In this document: positions 51,141 through 59,312 of the stretch, piece by piece
How the letters are laid out: each line of letters starts with the position of its first letter
Position numbering within the stretch: position 1 is the first letter of the stretch
Assembly (NCBI RefSeq): GCF_050859505.1
Contig: NZ_CP193934.1
Location: 1,674,001-1,738,000 of the forward strand
Origin: Marinirhabdus sp050859505
Lineage (GTDB): Bacteria; Bacteroidota; Bacteroidia; Flavobacteriales; Flavobacteriaceae
Direction: 5' to 3'
Length of the DNA: 64,000 nt
Notes under the pieces: model-generated
What the model was told of the DNA's origin: nothing
The model's input: only the letters and a program-made list of their open reading frames with translations
The model's database searches: none
Program-made: the position numbers and the translations under genes

Positions 51141-51180
51141 ATAAAAAAATCCTACTAAAAATATTAGTAGGATTTTTTAT
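51141..51180 (-). terminator. Intrinsic terminator of rho
   Basis: Perfect 15-bp stem (arms 51144-51158 and 51164-51178) with 5-nt loop AAATA; A- and T-runs at both ends. It lies 21 bp after the rho stop. Confidence 0.9.
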
Positions 51181-51200
51181 TGTAATGAAATAAATGCTAC

Positions 51201-52904
51201 TTACGCATTCATCGATATTAAGAATTCTTCATTATTTTTAGTCTGTCTAAAGCGATCATTAATAAATTCCATCGCTTCTACCGGGTTCATATCGGCAAGG
51301 TATTTACGCATTACCCACATACGTTGTATCGTGTTTTCATCCAATAACAAGTCGTCACGACGTGTGCTTGATGAAGTAAGGTCTATCGCTGGGAAAATAC
51401 GACGGTTAGATATTTTTCTATCTAACTGAAGCTCCATATTACCAGTTCCTTTAAATTCTTCAAAAATTACTTCGTCCATTTTACTACCAGTATCGGTAAG
51501 CGCTGTGGCGATAATACTTAAAGAACCTCCATTTTCAATATTACGAGCGGCACCAAAGAAACGTTTCGGTTTGTGAAGCGCATTGGCATCTACACCACCA
51601 CTTAAAATCTTTCCACTGGCAGGTTGAACCGTATTGTAGGCTCTTGCCAAACGTGTAATAGAATCTAATAAAATCACAACATCGTGTCCACATTCTACTA
51701 GTCTTTTGGCTTTGTCAAGTACTAAATTAGCAACGCGTACGTGCTCTGTAGCTTCTTTGTCAAATGTTGAAGCAACTACCTCACCATTTACATTCCGTTG
51801 CATGTCTGTAACTTCTTCAGGACGTTCATCAATTAATAAAATAATTTGATATACTTCTGGGTGGTTTGCAGCGATGGCATTCGCAATATCCTTCAACAAC
51901 ATGGTTTTACCCGTTTTAGGTTGCGAAACTATCATCCCACGTTGTCCTTTTCCAATAGGAGCGAAAAGATCAATAATTCTCGTAGAAATAGTACTTTGCT
52001 TATCGGCTAAATTAAATTTTTCTTGAGGAAAAAGGGGTGTTAAGTGTTCAAACGAAATACGATCTCTTACTACATTTGGACTTAAACCATTTATTTTGTT
52101 CACCTTGATAAGTGGAAAGTATTTCTCACCTTCTTTTGGCGGGCGTACTTCTCCTAAGACGGTATCTCCAGACTTTAGTCCAAATAAACGAATTTGTGAT
52201 TGCGACACATAAATATCATCAGGTGAAGAAAGATAGTTGTAGTCACTAGAGCGTAAAAAGCCATAGCCGTCCTGCATAATGTCTAAAACACCTTCACTTT
52301 CTATAATCCCGTCAAACTCATAATCAGGCTCTTTGTAGCGGTTACGTGTGTCTTTGTTTCCGTTATTTTTGTGCTGGTTTGTGTTATTAGACCGGTTGTT
52401 ACTAGTATTTCTAGTATCGTTCTTGTTGGTTTTATTACTGTCTTTCTGATTTCTTTGGCGCGTATCGTTAGTGTTGGATTTCTCCTTTTTGTCGGTATTC
52501 GCTTGTGGTTTTTTATCGGAAGCAGCAGGCCTTGTAGTCTCCTTTTTAGGTTCGTTACGAGGATTTGGTTTTTGCGTTTCAGATCTTTTAGTGTCAGAAT
52601 TCTGATTTCGGTTGTCATTTCTTGGAGCGCGTTTCTGTGGCTCCTTTTTTTCTGAAGACTCCTCACTTTTATCTGGAGTAGGTCTTTTGTCTGGAGTAGG
52701 TCTAGGAGTTGTCGTAGCTGCAGGAGCAGCTTTCTCTTCCGTAACAACGGCTTTTACTGCGGTTGGATTGGCAGCTTGATAATCTAATATTTGATATACT
52801 AGATCTAGTTTTTTAAGGGTTCTGTATTTTGGTACTTTTAAAGTTTTTGCCAATTCCTGAAGTTCAGGTAGCTTTTGTGCTTTTAATTCTGAAATTTCTA
52901 ACAT
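51201..52904 (-). CDS. rho: Transcription termination factor Rho
   Basis: 567 residues. N-terminal Rho_N helix (LEISELKAQKLPELQELAKT), then a disordered Lys/Asn/Arg-rich insert at ~60-190, the cold-shock-like RNA-binding domain (IESEGVLDIMQDGYGFLRSS, then YVSQSQIRLFGLKSGDTVLG) and the ATPase with Walker A (QPKTGKTMLLKDIANAI), Walker B (DVVILLDSITRLARAYN) and the Q- and R-loops near the end. The insert contains RPTPDKRPTPDK, from two copies of an 18-bp direct repeat (52669-52704). The ring hexamer terminates transcription. Followed by a terminator; upstream is a divergent DUF4293 gene. Confidence 0.98.
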   Translation of the reverse strand: MLEISELKAQKLPELQELAKTLKVPKYRTLKKLDLVYQILDYQAANPTAVKAVVTEEKAAPAATTTPRPTPDKRPTPDKSEESSEKKEPQKRAPRNDNRNQNSDTKRSETQKPNPRNEPKKETTRPAASDKKPQANTDKKEKSNTNDTRQRNQKDSNKTNKNDTRNTSNNRSNNTNQHKNNGNKDTRNRYKEPDYEFDGIIESEGVLDIMQDGYGFLRSSDYNYLSSPDDIYVSQSQIRLFGLKSGDTVLGEVRPPKEGEKYFPLIKVNKINGLSPNVVRDRISFEHLTPLFPQEKFNLADKQSTISTRIIDLFAPIGKGQRGMIVSQPKTGKTMLLKDIANAIAANHPEVYQIILLIDERPEEVTDMQRNVNGEVVASTFDKEATEHVRVANLVLDKAKRLVECGHDVVILLDSITRLARAYNTVQPASGKILSGGVDANALHKPKRFFGAARNIENGGSLSIIATALTDTGSKMDEVIFEEFKGTGNMELQLDRKISNRRIFPAIDLTSSSTRRDDLLLDENTIQRMWVMRKYLADMNPVEAMEFINDRFRQTKNNEEFLISMNA

Positions 52905-53109
52905 GTATGTAAGGGAATAATGTTTATTTGATTGTAAAAAATCGTTATCGTTAAGAAGATACTTTTATTGAAAAATATATCGAAGACTAAGTAACCTTTA
53001 TTGAGGTGGTTACGAATTGATCTTACAATGATACGATAATATTTTAAATTGAAGGGTTAAATCTTTCAAAAAGAAACCTTATTTTTGTTTTCGCTAAAGC
53101 TGGTACGCA

Positions 53110-53520
53110 ATGTTACAACGCATACAAACTATATATATAATCATCTCTATTATTGTGATGGGTTGTTTGTATATTTGGTTTCCATCTATTATAGATGAGA
53201 CTGGTAACATAGTGATTGCAAGAGATGAAATTTTTGTTTTCGGACTTATTTTTATTTCGATAGCTTTGTCAATTATTTCAATTTTGAGTTTTAAGAAACG
53301 GCAATTCCAATTTGTGATGAACCGTTTAAGCATCATATCAAACTTTGTATTACTGGGAGTTTTCGTTTACAGGTCACTAAAAGTATCTGGAGAAACATTG
53401 GTTTCTGAGAAAGGTATTGGGGTGTTACTTCCTATCATTTCTATCGTTTTTTTAGCGATGGCCAACAAAGCCATCAAAAAGGATGAAGATCTCGTAAAAT
53501 CTGTAGATCGTTTACGATAA
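53110..53520 (+). CDS. DUF4293 four-helix membrane protein
   Basis: 136 residues with four hydrophobic helices (IQTIYIIISIIVMGCLYI, IFVFGLIFISIALSIISI, LSIISNFVLLGVFVYRS, IGVLLPIISIVFLAMANKAI), no soluble domain. DUF4293 proteins are confined mainly to Bacteroidetes and often neighbour rho. Function unknown. A strong terminator at 53545-53580 follows. Confidence 0.93.
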   Translation: MLQRIQTIYIIISIIVMGCLYIWFPSIIDETGNIVIARDEIFVFGLIFISIALSIISILSFKKRQFQFVMNRLSIISNFVLLGVFVYRSLKVSGETLVSEKGIGVLLPIISIVFLAMANKAIKKDEDLVKSVDRLR

Positions 53521-53544
53521 ACTATAGCTTAGTATTATTAGTGC

Positions 53545-53580
53545 AAAACCCTTGAAGAATGCCATCTTCAAGGGTTTTTT
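53545..53580. terminator. Bidirectional terminator between DUF4293 and phosphoesterase genes
   Basis: Perfect 14-bp stem AAAACCCTTGAAGA (53545-53558) with TCTTCAAGGGTTTT (53565-53578), T-run after. Stop of the convergent phosphoesterase begins at 53581. Confidence 0.9.
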
Positions 53581-54072
53581 TTATCTAGGAATTTCAATTA
53601 CTTCGAGGTTTTTTATCTCTGGCCCATCAATCTCAAACCGAAGCATTGTTCTTACTTTATGAAACCCATGGGTGCCTATAGCTCCTGGATTCATATGTAG
53701 TAATTTTAATTTTTTGTCGGGCATTACTTTTAGAATGTGCGAATGCCCAGTGATAAACAGACGAGGAGGATTTAATTGTAGTGCTTCCCGAATACGCGGA
53801 TTATAACGTCCCGGATATCCGCCAATATGCGTAATCCAAACCGAAACTTTTTCACACATAAACCGGTTGTCTAATGGAAATTCACCACGTGCTTCTGTGC
53901 TATCTATATTTCCATATACTGCACGAAGGGGCTTTAGGTTTTTAATACTGTCTGTGACCTTTAAATCTCCAATATCACCTGCATGCCAGATTTCATCGGC
54001 TTGCTTCACGTATTTTAAGATGGTTTCATCTAGGTGGCTATGTGTATCGCTAAGAAGTAGTATTTTGGTCAA
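53581..54072 (-). CDS. Metallophosphoesterase, YfcE/MJ0936 type
   Basis: 163 residues from a TTG at 54072. Motifs: KILLLSDTHSHLDETIL (D-x-H), IWHAGDIGD (GDxxD-like), YGNIDSTEARGEFP (GNxD), THIGGYPG and FITGHSHILKV (GHxH), all metal ligands present. Probably a 2',3'-cyclic or general phosphodiesterase. The longer frame to a TTG at 54090 is unlikely, because that TTG is the end of a perfect -7 box (54088-54095). Confidence 0.9.
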   Translation of the reverse strand: MTKILLLSDTHSHLDETILKYVKQADEIWHAGDIGDLKVTDSIKNLKPLRAVYGNIDSTEARGEFPLDNRFMCEKVSVWITHIGGYPGRYNPRIREALQLNPPRLFITGHSHILKVMPDKKLKLLHMNPGAIGTHGFHKVRTMLRFEIDGPEIKNLEVIEIPR

Positions 54073-54087
54073 GGGTTTCTTTTTTAG

Positions 54088-54095
54088 CAAAGATA
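54088..54095 (-). promoter_or_regulatory. -7 promoter box of the phosphoesterase gene
   Basis: TATCTTTG on the minus strand, perfect TAnnTTTG, 15 bp before the TTG start at 54072. A -33 element is not clear. Confidence 0.6.
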
Positions 54096-54122
54096 AAGGT
54101 ATTTTATCATTGCCAGCCGCAC

Positions 54123-54140
54123 CCCTTTATCCCTAAAGGG
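54123..54140. repeat. Small hairpin in intergenic DNA
   Basis: CCCTTTA (54123-54129) and TAAAGGG (54134-54140) with a 4-nt loop, inside the spacer between phosphoesterase and truA. A similar CCCC/GGGGG hairpin occurs near 25280. Confidence 0.4.
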
Positions 54141-54209
54141 AGCCACTGCGCAAAAGAGGTTGGATTTTAATTTTTAATTTCGTTTTTCTACTTTCTAATT
54201 TTTTATTTC

Positions 54210-54237
54210 GTAAATCCTACCTTGTAAATCCTACCTC
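54210..54237. repeat. Tandem 14-bp repeat upstream of truA
   Basis: GTAAATCCTACCTT followed at once by GTAAATCCTACCTC, in an AT-rich spacer containing further GTAATTCGTTAAT-like units. It ends about 20 bp before the truA -7 box. Confidence 0.7.
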
Positions 54238-54257
54238 GTAATTCGTTAATCATTTTG

Positions 54258-54265
54258 TATTTTTG
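54258..54265 (+). promoter_or_regulatory. -7 promoter box of truA
   Basis: TATTTTTG, a perfect -7 match, 22 bp before the TTG start. No convincing -33 element is visible. Confidence 0.6.
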
Positions 54266-54287
54266 TTGAAATTTTAAAACTTCATTT

Positions 54288-55037
54288 TTGCGTTATTTTA
54301 TTGAACTTGCTTACAACGGAACCCACTATCACGGTTGGCAAATGCAGCCCGATGCAATTAGTGTGGAAGAAGTCTTGGAAAAAACGTTTTCTACATTTTT
54401 TAGAAAAGATATACAGCTAGTGGGAGCCGGCAGGACCGACGCAGGCGTTCATGCAAGACAACTGTTTGCTCATTTTGATTTGGACGAATCTATTGGTATT
54501 GAAGAAACTATTTACAAACTAAACTCATTCCTCCCCAAGGATATTTCAATACAAAATATTATACACGTGACAGATGAAGCACACGCTCGTTTCCATGCTA
54601 CCTCACGTGAGTATGAATACCTAATTTCGCTGCGCAAAGATCCTTTTCAGCAACAATTGGCGTACCAAATAAATTTAGTGCCAGATGTGGATGTAATGAA
54701 CAAAGCGGCAGAAATCCTATTACAGTATAGCGATTTTCAATGCTTTTCCAGAAGCAACACGGATGCAAAAACCTACCTTTGTAACGTAACAAAAGCAGTA
54801 TGGGAAGTGAATGGTTCACAATTAAAATTTACCATCACTGCAAATCGTTTTTTACGTAATATGGTGCGGGCTATTGTTGGTACGTTACTTAACGTGGGTT
54901 TCGGGAAAATTACAATAGATCAGGTTCACGAAATAATTAAAAGCAAAGATAGGAGTAACGCAGGTGCGTCTGCTCCCGCACATGGATTGTACCTCACAAA
55001 AGTTTGCTATCCAACCACTATCTTTGTAAAAAAATAA
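54288..55037 (+). CDS. truA: tRNA pseudouridine(38-40) synthase
   Basis: 249 residues, starting at TTG 54288 (MRYFIELAYNGTHYHGWQMQ is the usual start, and no ATG is available). The catalytic Asp is in VGAGRTDAGVHARQL; other landmarks are HATSREYEYLI, YSDFQCFSRSNTD and FLRNMVRAIVGTLLNVG. Modifies uridines 38-40 in the tRNA anticodon arm. The ABC exporter gene starts 22 bp downstream. Confidence 0.96.
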   Translation: MRYFIELAYNGTHYHGWQMQPDAISVEEVLEKTFSTFFRKDIQLVGAGRTDAGVHARQLFAHFDLDESIGIEETIYKLNSFLPKDISIQNIIHVTDEAHARFHATSREYEYLISLRKDPFQQQLAYQINLVPDVDVMNKAAEILLQYSDFQCFSRSNTDAKTYLCNVTKAVWEVNGSQLKFTITANRFLRNMVRAIVGTLLNVGFGKITIDQVHEIIKSKDRSNAGASAPAHGLYLTKVCYPTTIFVKK

Positions 55038-55059
55038 GAGCTACCCCAAGGAGAAAAAT

Positions 55060-56826
55060 ATGGCCAAAGAATCAGGTAAGGCATTCGATTTTAGACTTTT
55101 TAAAAGATTGTTGGCATTTACCAACAACTATCGTCTTACATTTTATTTTGTTGCATTTGCTGCTATTGCCATGTCGGTTTTGGGGGTGTTATCTCCGCAT
55201 TTGTTGCAATTAGCAATTGATGATGCAATGTTTACTAAAGATTTGCCATTGCTTCAGTACTACCTAATGCTTATGTTGGGGGTGCTTATTCTGGAAGTAC
55301 TGTTTCAGTTTTCATTTATTTACTATGCCAATTGGTTAGGGCAACATGTAATTACAGATATTCGAATAAAACTGTTCAAGTTAATGACCAGTTTCAAAAT
55401 GAAATATTTTGATAAAAGTGCGGTGGGCCGTTTAACAACGAGAGCTGTAAACGATATTGAAACGATTTCATCCATCTTTAGTCAAGGCTTGTTTATGATT
55501 ATAAGCGACCTCCTAAAAATGGGAGCTATCGCTGGTATTATGCTTTATAAAAGTTGGAGACTTTCGTTAATAGTTTTTGCGATTTTACCACTTATTCTAT
55601 ATGCTACTCGTGTCTTTCAGAGAGCCATGAAAGTGGCTTTTGAAGATGTCCGAAACCAAGTTGCCAACCTAAACTCATTCGTGCAGGAACGTATTACAGG
55701 TATGAAAATAGTGCAAATTTTTACCCGCGAAAAAACCGAATATAAGGAGTTTAAAGAAATTAATGAAAAGCATAAAAAAGCATGGGTAAAAACCGTGTGG
55801 TACAATTCTATCTTCTTTCCCATTGCCGAGATGGCTTCTAGTATCGCCATTGGTATTGTGGTGTGGTATGGTGGTTTAAATGCTGCTGGTGGGGGTATAA
55901 TCACCCTTGGTGTTGTGACGGCATTTATTCAATATTCGCAAATGTTGTTTAGACCATTACGACAGATAGCAGATAAATTTAATACGTTGCAAATGGGGAT
56001 GGTTGCAGCCAACCGTGTCTTTGGAATTTTGGATACCAAATCTCATATAGATAACGATGGTGTTTTAGAATTACAAAAAGCCAAGGGCGCTATTACCTTT
56101 GAGAATGTTCGCTTTGGTTATAATGAAAATGAAGAGGTGATTAAAGATATTTCTTTTGAAGTTTACCCTGGACAAACCATTGCAATTGTGGGAGCAACGG
56201 GAGCTGGAAAGTCTACCATTATTAATTTGCTGAATCGTTTTTATGAATTAAATAGTGGTCGTATTTTGGTGGATAGGAATGATATTAGAGACTATACCTT
56301 GTCGTCACTTCGAAATCAGATAGCAGTAGTATTGCAAGATGTTTTCTTGTTTGCCGATACTATATTAAATAATATTACTTTAAATGATGCTTCCATTTCA
56401 GAAGAAGAAGTAATTGCAGCCGCTAAAGAAATTGGCGTACACACCTTTATTACTTCCCTGCCTAATGGATATCACTATAACGTGAAAGAACGAGGTTCTA
56501 TGCTTTCTTCCGGGCAGCGACAATTAATTGCTTTTTTAAGAGCGTATGTAAGCGATCCAAGTATTTTGATTTTGGATGAAGCTACTTCTTCCATTGATTC
56601 TTATTCTGAAGAGATGATACAAAAGGCAACCGATACAATTACAGAAGGGCGTACGTCTATAGTAATTGCTCACCGTTTGGCAACCATTAAAAAAGCCGAT
56701 AAAATATTGGTGATGGATGCTGGTAAAATTGTAGAATCTGGCACGCATCAAGAATTACTAGAGCGTCCGGATGGGTATTACAAAAATCTTTACGAAGTCC
56801 AGTTTATGATTGAGGAGGCGATATAA
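55060..56826 (+). CDS. ABC transporter, MsbA-like exporter half-transporter
   Basis: 588 residues. N-terminal six-helix domain (residues ~15-310, for example FYFVAFAAIAMSVLGVLSPH and ILEVLFQFSFIYYANWLG), ATP-binding domain with Walker A (IVGATGAGKSTIINLL), ABC signature (ERGSMLSSGQRQLIAF), Walker B (ILILDEATSSIDSYSE) and H-loop (IVIAHRLATI). A lipid- or drug-type exporter that works as a homodimer. The start ATG has a Shine-Dalgarno-like AAGGAG upstream (55048-55053), unusual for this organism. The last 37 bp overlap the convergent DUF3667 gene. Confidence 0.94.
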   Translation: MAKESGKAFDFRLFKRLLAFTNNYRLTFYFVAFAAIAMSVLGVLSPHLLQLAIDDAMFTKDLPLLQYYLMLMLGVLILEVLFQFSFIYYANWLGQHVITDIRIKLFKLMTSFKMKYFDKSAVGRLTTRAVNDIETISSIFSQGLFMIISDLLKMGAIAGIMLYKSWRLSLIVFAILPLILYATRVFQRAMKVAFEDVRNQVANLNSFVQERITGMKIVQIFTREKTEYKEFKEINEKHKKAWVKTVWYNSIFFPIAEMASSIAIGIVVWYGGLNAAGGGIITLGVVTAFIQYSQMLFRPLRQIADKFNTLQMGMVAANRVFGILDTKSHIDNDGVLELQKAKGAITFENVRFGYNENEEVIKDISFEVYPGQTIAIVGATGAGKSTIINLLNRFYELNSGRILVDRNDIRDYTLSSLRNQIAVVLQDVFLFADTILNNITLNDASISEEEVIAAAKEIGVHTFITSLPNGYHYNVKERGSMLSSGQRQLIAFLRAYVSDPSILILDEATSSIDSYSEEMIQKATDTITEGRTSIVIAHRLATIKKADKILVMDAGKIVESGTHQELLERPDGYYKNLYEVQFMIEEAI

Positions 56827-57614
56827 GAAACTTCTTGCTGTGCTTTTTGAGCTTCCATAATTTCTTCAAATTTCCCTGTCATTAGCATAATTACAAGTTG
56901 AACAATTACAAATATTAGCATAAATACAAGACCTACGCCTAGAAATAATAAAGTTCTCCAAATAATTTCCTTTACCGATAATGGGAAAAGTCTCTTATAA
57001 CAGTAGGCTGTATACAGAGCTAATGCAATCATGGCATATATACCTAAAGTATAAAAATTTGCGCCTAGTGCGATGGAGGTCATCGTAATAAACACGCTTG
57101 TAATAGAATAATGAGAAAAAATATAGGTCATAATAACCAAGTGTTCTACATAATTATATTTTGACTTTCCAGTAAAAGTTAACTTACTCATTAGTGCATA
57201 TACTGGAAGATTGAGTAGTGTTAGGATAGAAAAATAATCATAAACCCAATCCATATAGCTCATGTCTGTAGGATTGTTTTCTGGCAATATGGCGTTTAAA
57301 TCCAGAGCTTCTGGAAAAAACTTTCTAATAAAAAATATTTGAAAACCAGTAAGGGTAATTGCTATGGTAAAATAGCTCACTGCTGGAAGAAATTTTTTGC
57401 GAACCCCTTCAATATAACCGCCAATTACTTCTTCGGGTTTTACGAAAAGTGTTTTGTAAGTTTTTAAAAAAGTGTTGTCAATATTCAAAAATCGTTCACT
57501 AAACTCATGCCAAAAATGACGAAGTGTTAATCTAGACGTTACAATCTTAGCACCGCACACATTACAAAAATGATCTTGTGAGTTAAGTGTATTTCGACAA
57601 TTTTTACACTCCAT
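56790..57614 (-). CDS. DUF3667 membrane protein with N-terminal zinc ribbon
   Basis: 274 residues. N-terminal MECKNCRNTLNSQDHFCNVC gives two CxxC pairs, then SRLTLRHFWHEF and about five hydrophobic helices (SYFTIAITLTGFQIFFIRKF, FILTLLNLPVYALM and others). This is the DUF3667 type found in Bacteroidetes. Function unknown. Its 3' end overlaps the ABC exporter gene by 37 bp (tail to tail), and 3 bp separate it from cdaA. Confidence 0.88.
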   Translation of the reverse strand: MECKNCRNTLNSQDHFCNVCGAKIVTSRLTLRHFWHEFSERFLNIDNTFLKTYKTLFVKPEEVIGGYIEGVRKKFLPAVSYFTIAITLTGFQIFFIRKFFPEALDLNAILPENNPTDMSYMDWVYDYFSILTLLNLPVYALMSKLTFTGKSKYNYVEHLVIMTYIFSHYSITSVFITMTSIALGANFYTLGIYAMIALALYTAYCYKRLFPLSVKEIIWRTLLFLGVGLVFMLIFVIVQLVIMLMTGKFEEIMEAQKAQQEVSYIASSIINWTS

Positions 57615-57617
57615 AGC

Positions 57618-58391
57618 CTAGCTTAAATCCTGAGTTAATTGTTTTATAAGGTCTTCTATTTCTTCATATAGCACAAAATCACCCTCCTTTAAATAAGATA
57701 TTTGTCCGTTTTCCTCACTCACTACCAGACAGAGTGCATCGGTTTTTTCGGTAATTCCTACAGCAGCTCTGTGACGTAGACCAAATCGTTGCGGGATACG
57801 GCGGTCATTGCTTACCGGAAGTATAACGCGTGTTGCGGTTATGGTGTTTTCTTCAATAATTACGGCACCATCGTGTAACGGGCTGTTTTTATAAAATACA
57901 CTTTCAAGAATAGGCCGGTGAATTTCAATTTTCATAGTATCTCCAGAATCTTTTACAAAATCCAGACTGTTATTTCTCTTAATGACAATAAGCGCTCCTG
58001 TGTTGGTTTTGCTCATGTTTTGACAGGCAGAGATAACGCTCTCTACATTTGTACCGCTTGTTTTTTCTGAAGAAAACAACTTGAATCTTTGCAGTACTTT
58101 TCTTCGTGCTGCAAAGTTGGTAGAGCCCAGCATCAATAAAAACTTACGGATTTCTTGTTGGAAAACAACTATAAGAGCAAACATACCTACGCCTAGGAAT
58201 CCACCCAGTATTTTACTCAACAATTGCATTTGTAAAATTTCAGTAAGCCTCCAAATAGCATATATTATTACGATCCCAACAAAGATATTTATGGCCACGG
58301 TACCCCGTACTAACTTGTAGAGATAGTACATTAAGAAGGCTACAAGCACAATGTCTATTACATCAATAATTCTAATATCGAGAAAATCCAA
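57618..58391 (-). CDS. cdaA: Diadenylate cyclase (c-di-AMP synthase)
   Basis: 257 residues from the TTG at 58391. Three N-terminal transmembrane helices (IDIVLVAFLMYYLYKLV, INIFVGIVIIYAIW, ILGGFLGVGMFALIVVF), a coiled linker, and a DAC domain with the DGA motif (SPLHDGAVIIEENTI) and RHR motif (QRFGLRHRAAVGI). It condenses two ATP to c-di-AMP, a second messenger controlling turgor and cell wall. CdaR, the usual regulator gene in Firmicutes, is absent. Near folP on the same strand. Confidence 0.95.
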   Translation of the reverse strand: MDFLDIRIIDVIDIVLVAFLMYYLYKLVRGTVAINIFVGIVIIYAIWRLTEILQMQLLSKILGGFLGVGMFALIVVFQQEIRKFLLMLGSTNFAARRKVLQRFKLFSSEKTSGTNVESVISACQNMSKTNTGALIVIKRNNSLDFVKDSGDTMKIEIHRPILESVFYKNSPLHDGAVIIEENTITATRVILPVSNDRRIPQRFGLRHRAAVGITEKTDALCLVVSEENGQISYLKEGDFVLYEEIEDLIKQLTQDLS

Positions 58392-58426
58392 CGGCGGTTT
58401 GGTTTTGGTGGTTTAAAGGTATAAAA

Positions 58427-59260
58427 TTAGTCTGTATTATAAACAGATTGTAACAGGGTAACACATTCTTTTGCTTCCTTTACATCGTGAACCCTTAAAA
58501 TAGAGGCTCCTTTTTGTAGCGCGATCGAATTTAAAACCGTTGTTCCATTAAGTGCTTCATTGGGCGTGGTGTCCAGCGTTTTGTAAATAAGGGATTTTCT
58601 GGAAATCCCTATTAATAGTGGGACATCCAAAGCCTTAAAGAGCTCTAAATGTTTCAATACTTCAAAATTATGTTTCCGTGTTTTGGCAAATCCGAAACCT
58701 GGATCTGCAATTATATCGTTGATGCCAGCTTTTCTAGCTAGCGCGATTCGTTCAGAAAAATAATACAATACTTCTTTAGTTATATTTTTATATTCGGCAA
58801 GAGAGCCCATGGTTTCTGGAGTGCCTTTCATATGCATTAAAATGTAAGGAACCTTTAATTTTGCTACGGTGGTTAGCATTTCAGCATCCAGCATTCCGCC
58901 GCTAATGTCATTTACCAAACTTGCTCCGGCATCCACTGCGTGTTTTGCAGTGGTACTTCTAAAGGTATCGATAGATAGAAACGTAGTAGGAAACTCTCTT
59001 TCAAGCGCTTCTAGTACAGGAATAACGCGGGCTTGTTCTTCGGTTTCTGAAACTTCTTTAGCGCCTGGCCGTGAGCTATACCCGCCGATATCTAAAAAAG
59101 TAGCACCGTGGCGCACCATTTTTTCAGCTTGTGCAATACAATCGCGCAATACGGTGGTCCTTCCACCATCATAAAACGAATCTGGTGTTACATTAATAAT
59201 TCCCATGATTTTGGGAATGGTAAGGTCTATAGGTTGACCCTTGCAATTAAGTGTGTACAA
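58427..59260 (-). CDS. folP: Dihydropteroate synthase
   Basis: 277 residues. IMGIINVTPDSFYDGGRT and LDIGGYSSRPGAKEV (DHPS signatures), IIADPGFGFAKTRKH and ISRKSLIYKTL all fit. Condenses pterin pyrophosphate with p-aminobenzoate; sulfonamide target. The start is a TTG at 59260. Separated from cdaA by 35 bp, divergent from the DUF1599 gene. Confidence 0.96.
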   Translation of the reverse strand: MYTLNCKGQPIDLTIPKIMGIINVTPDSFYDGGRTTVLRDCIAQAEKMVRHGATFLDIGGYSSRPGAKEVSETEEQARVIPVLEALEREFPTTFLSIDTFRSTTAKHAVDAGASLVNDISGGMLDAEMLTTVAKLKVPYILMHMKGTPETMGSLAEYKNITKEVLYYFSERIALARKAGINDIIADPGFGFAKTRKHNFEVLKHLELFKALDVPLLIGISRKSLIYKTLDTTPNEALNGTTVLNSIALQKGASILRVHDVKEAKECVTLLQSVYNTD

Positions 59261-59312
59261 TTTTCTATTTTGAGATATTTAAGCGAAATTTACGCAAATT
59301 CTATCGAACACT

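Noticed and set aside
52301..52747. 148-codon minus-strand frame (another phase) inside rho
   Set aside because: Shadow of the low-complexity Lys/Asn-rich insert of Rho; no independent start signal.
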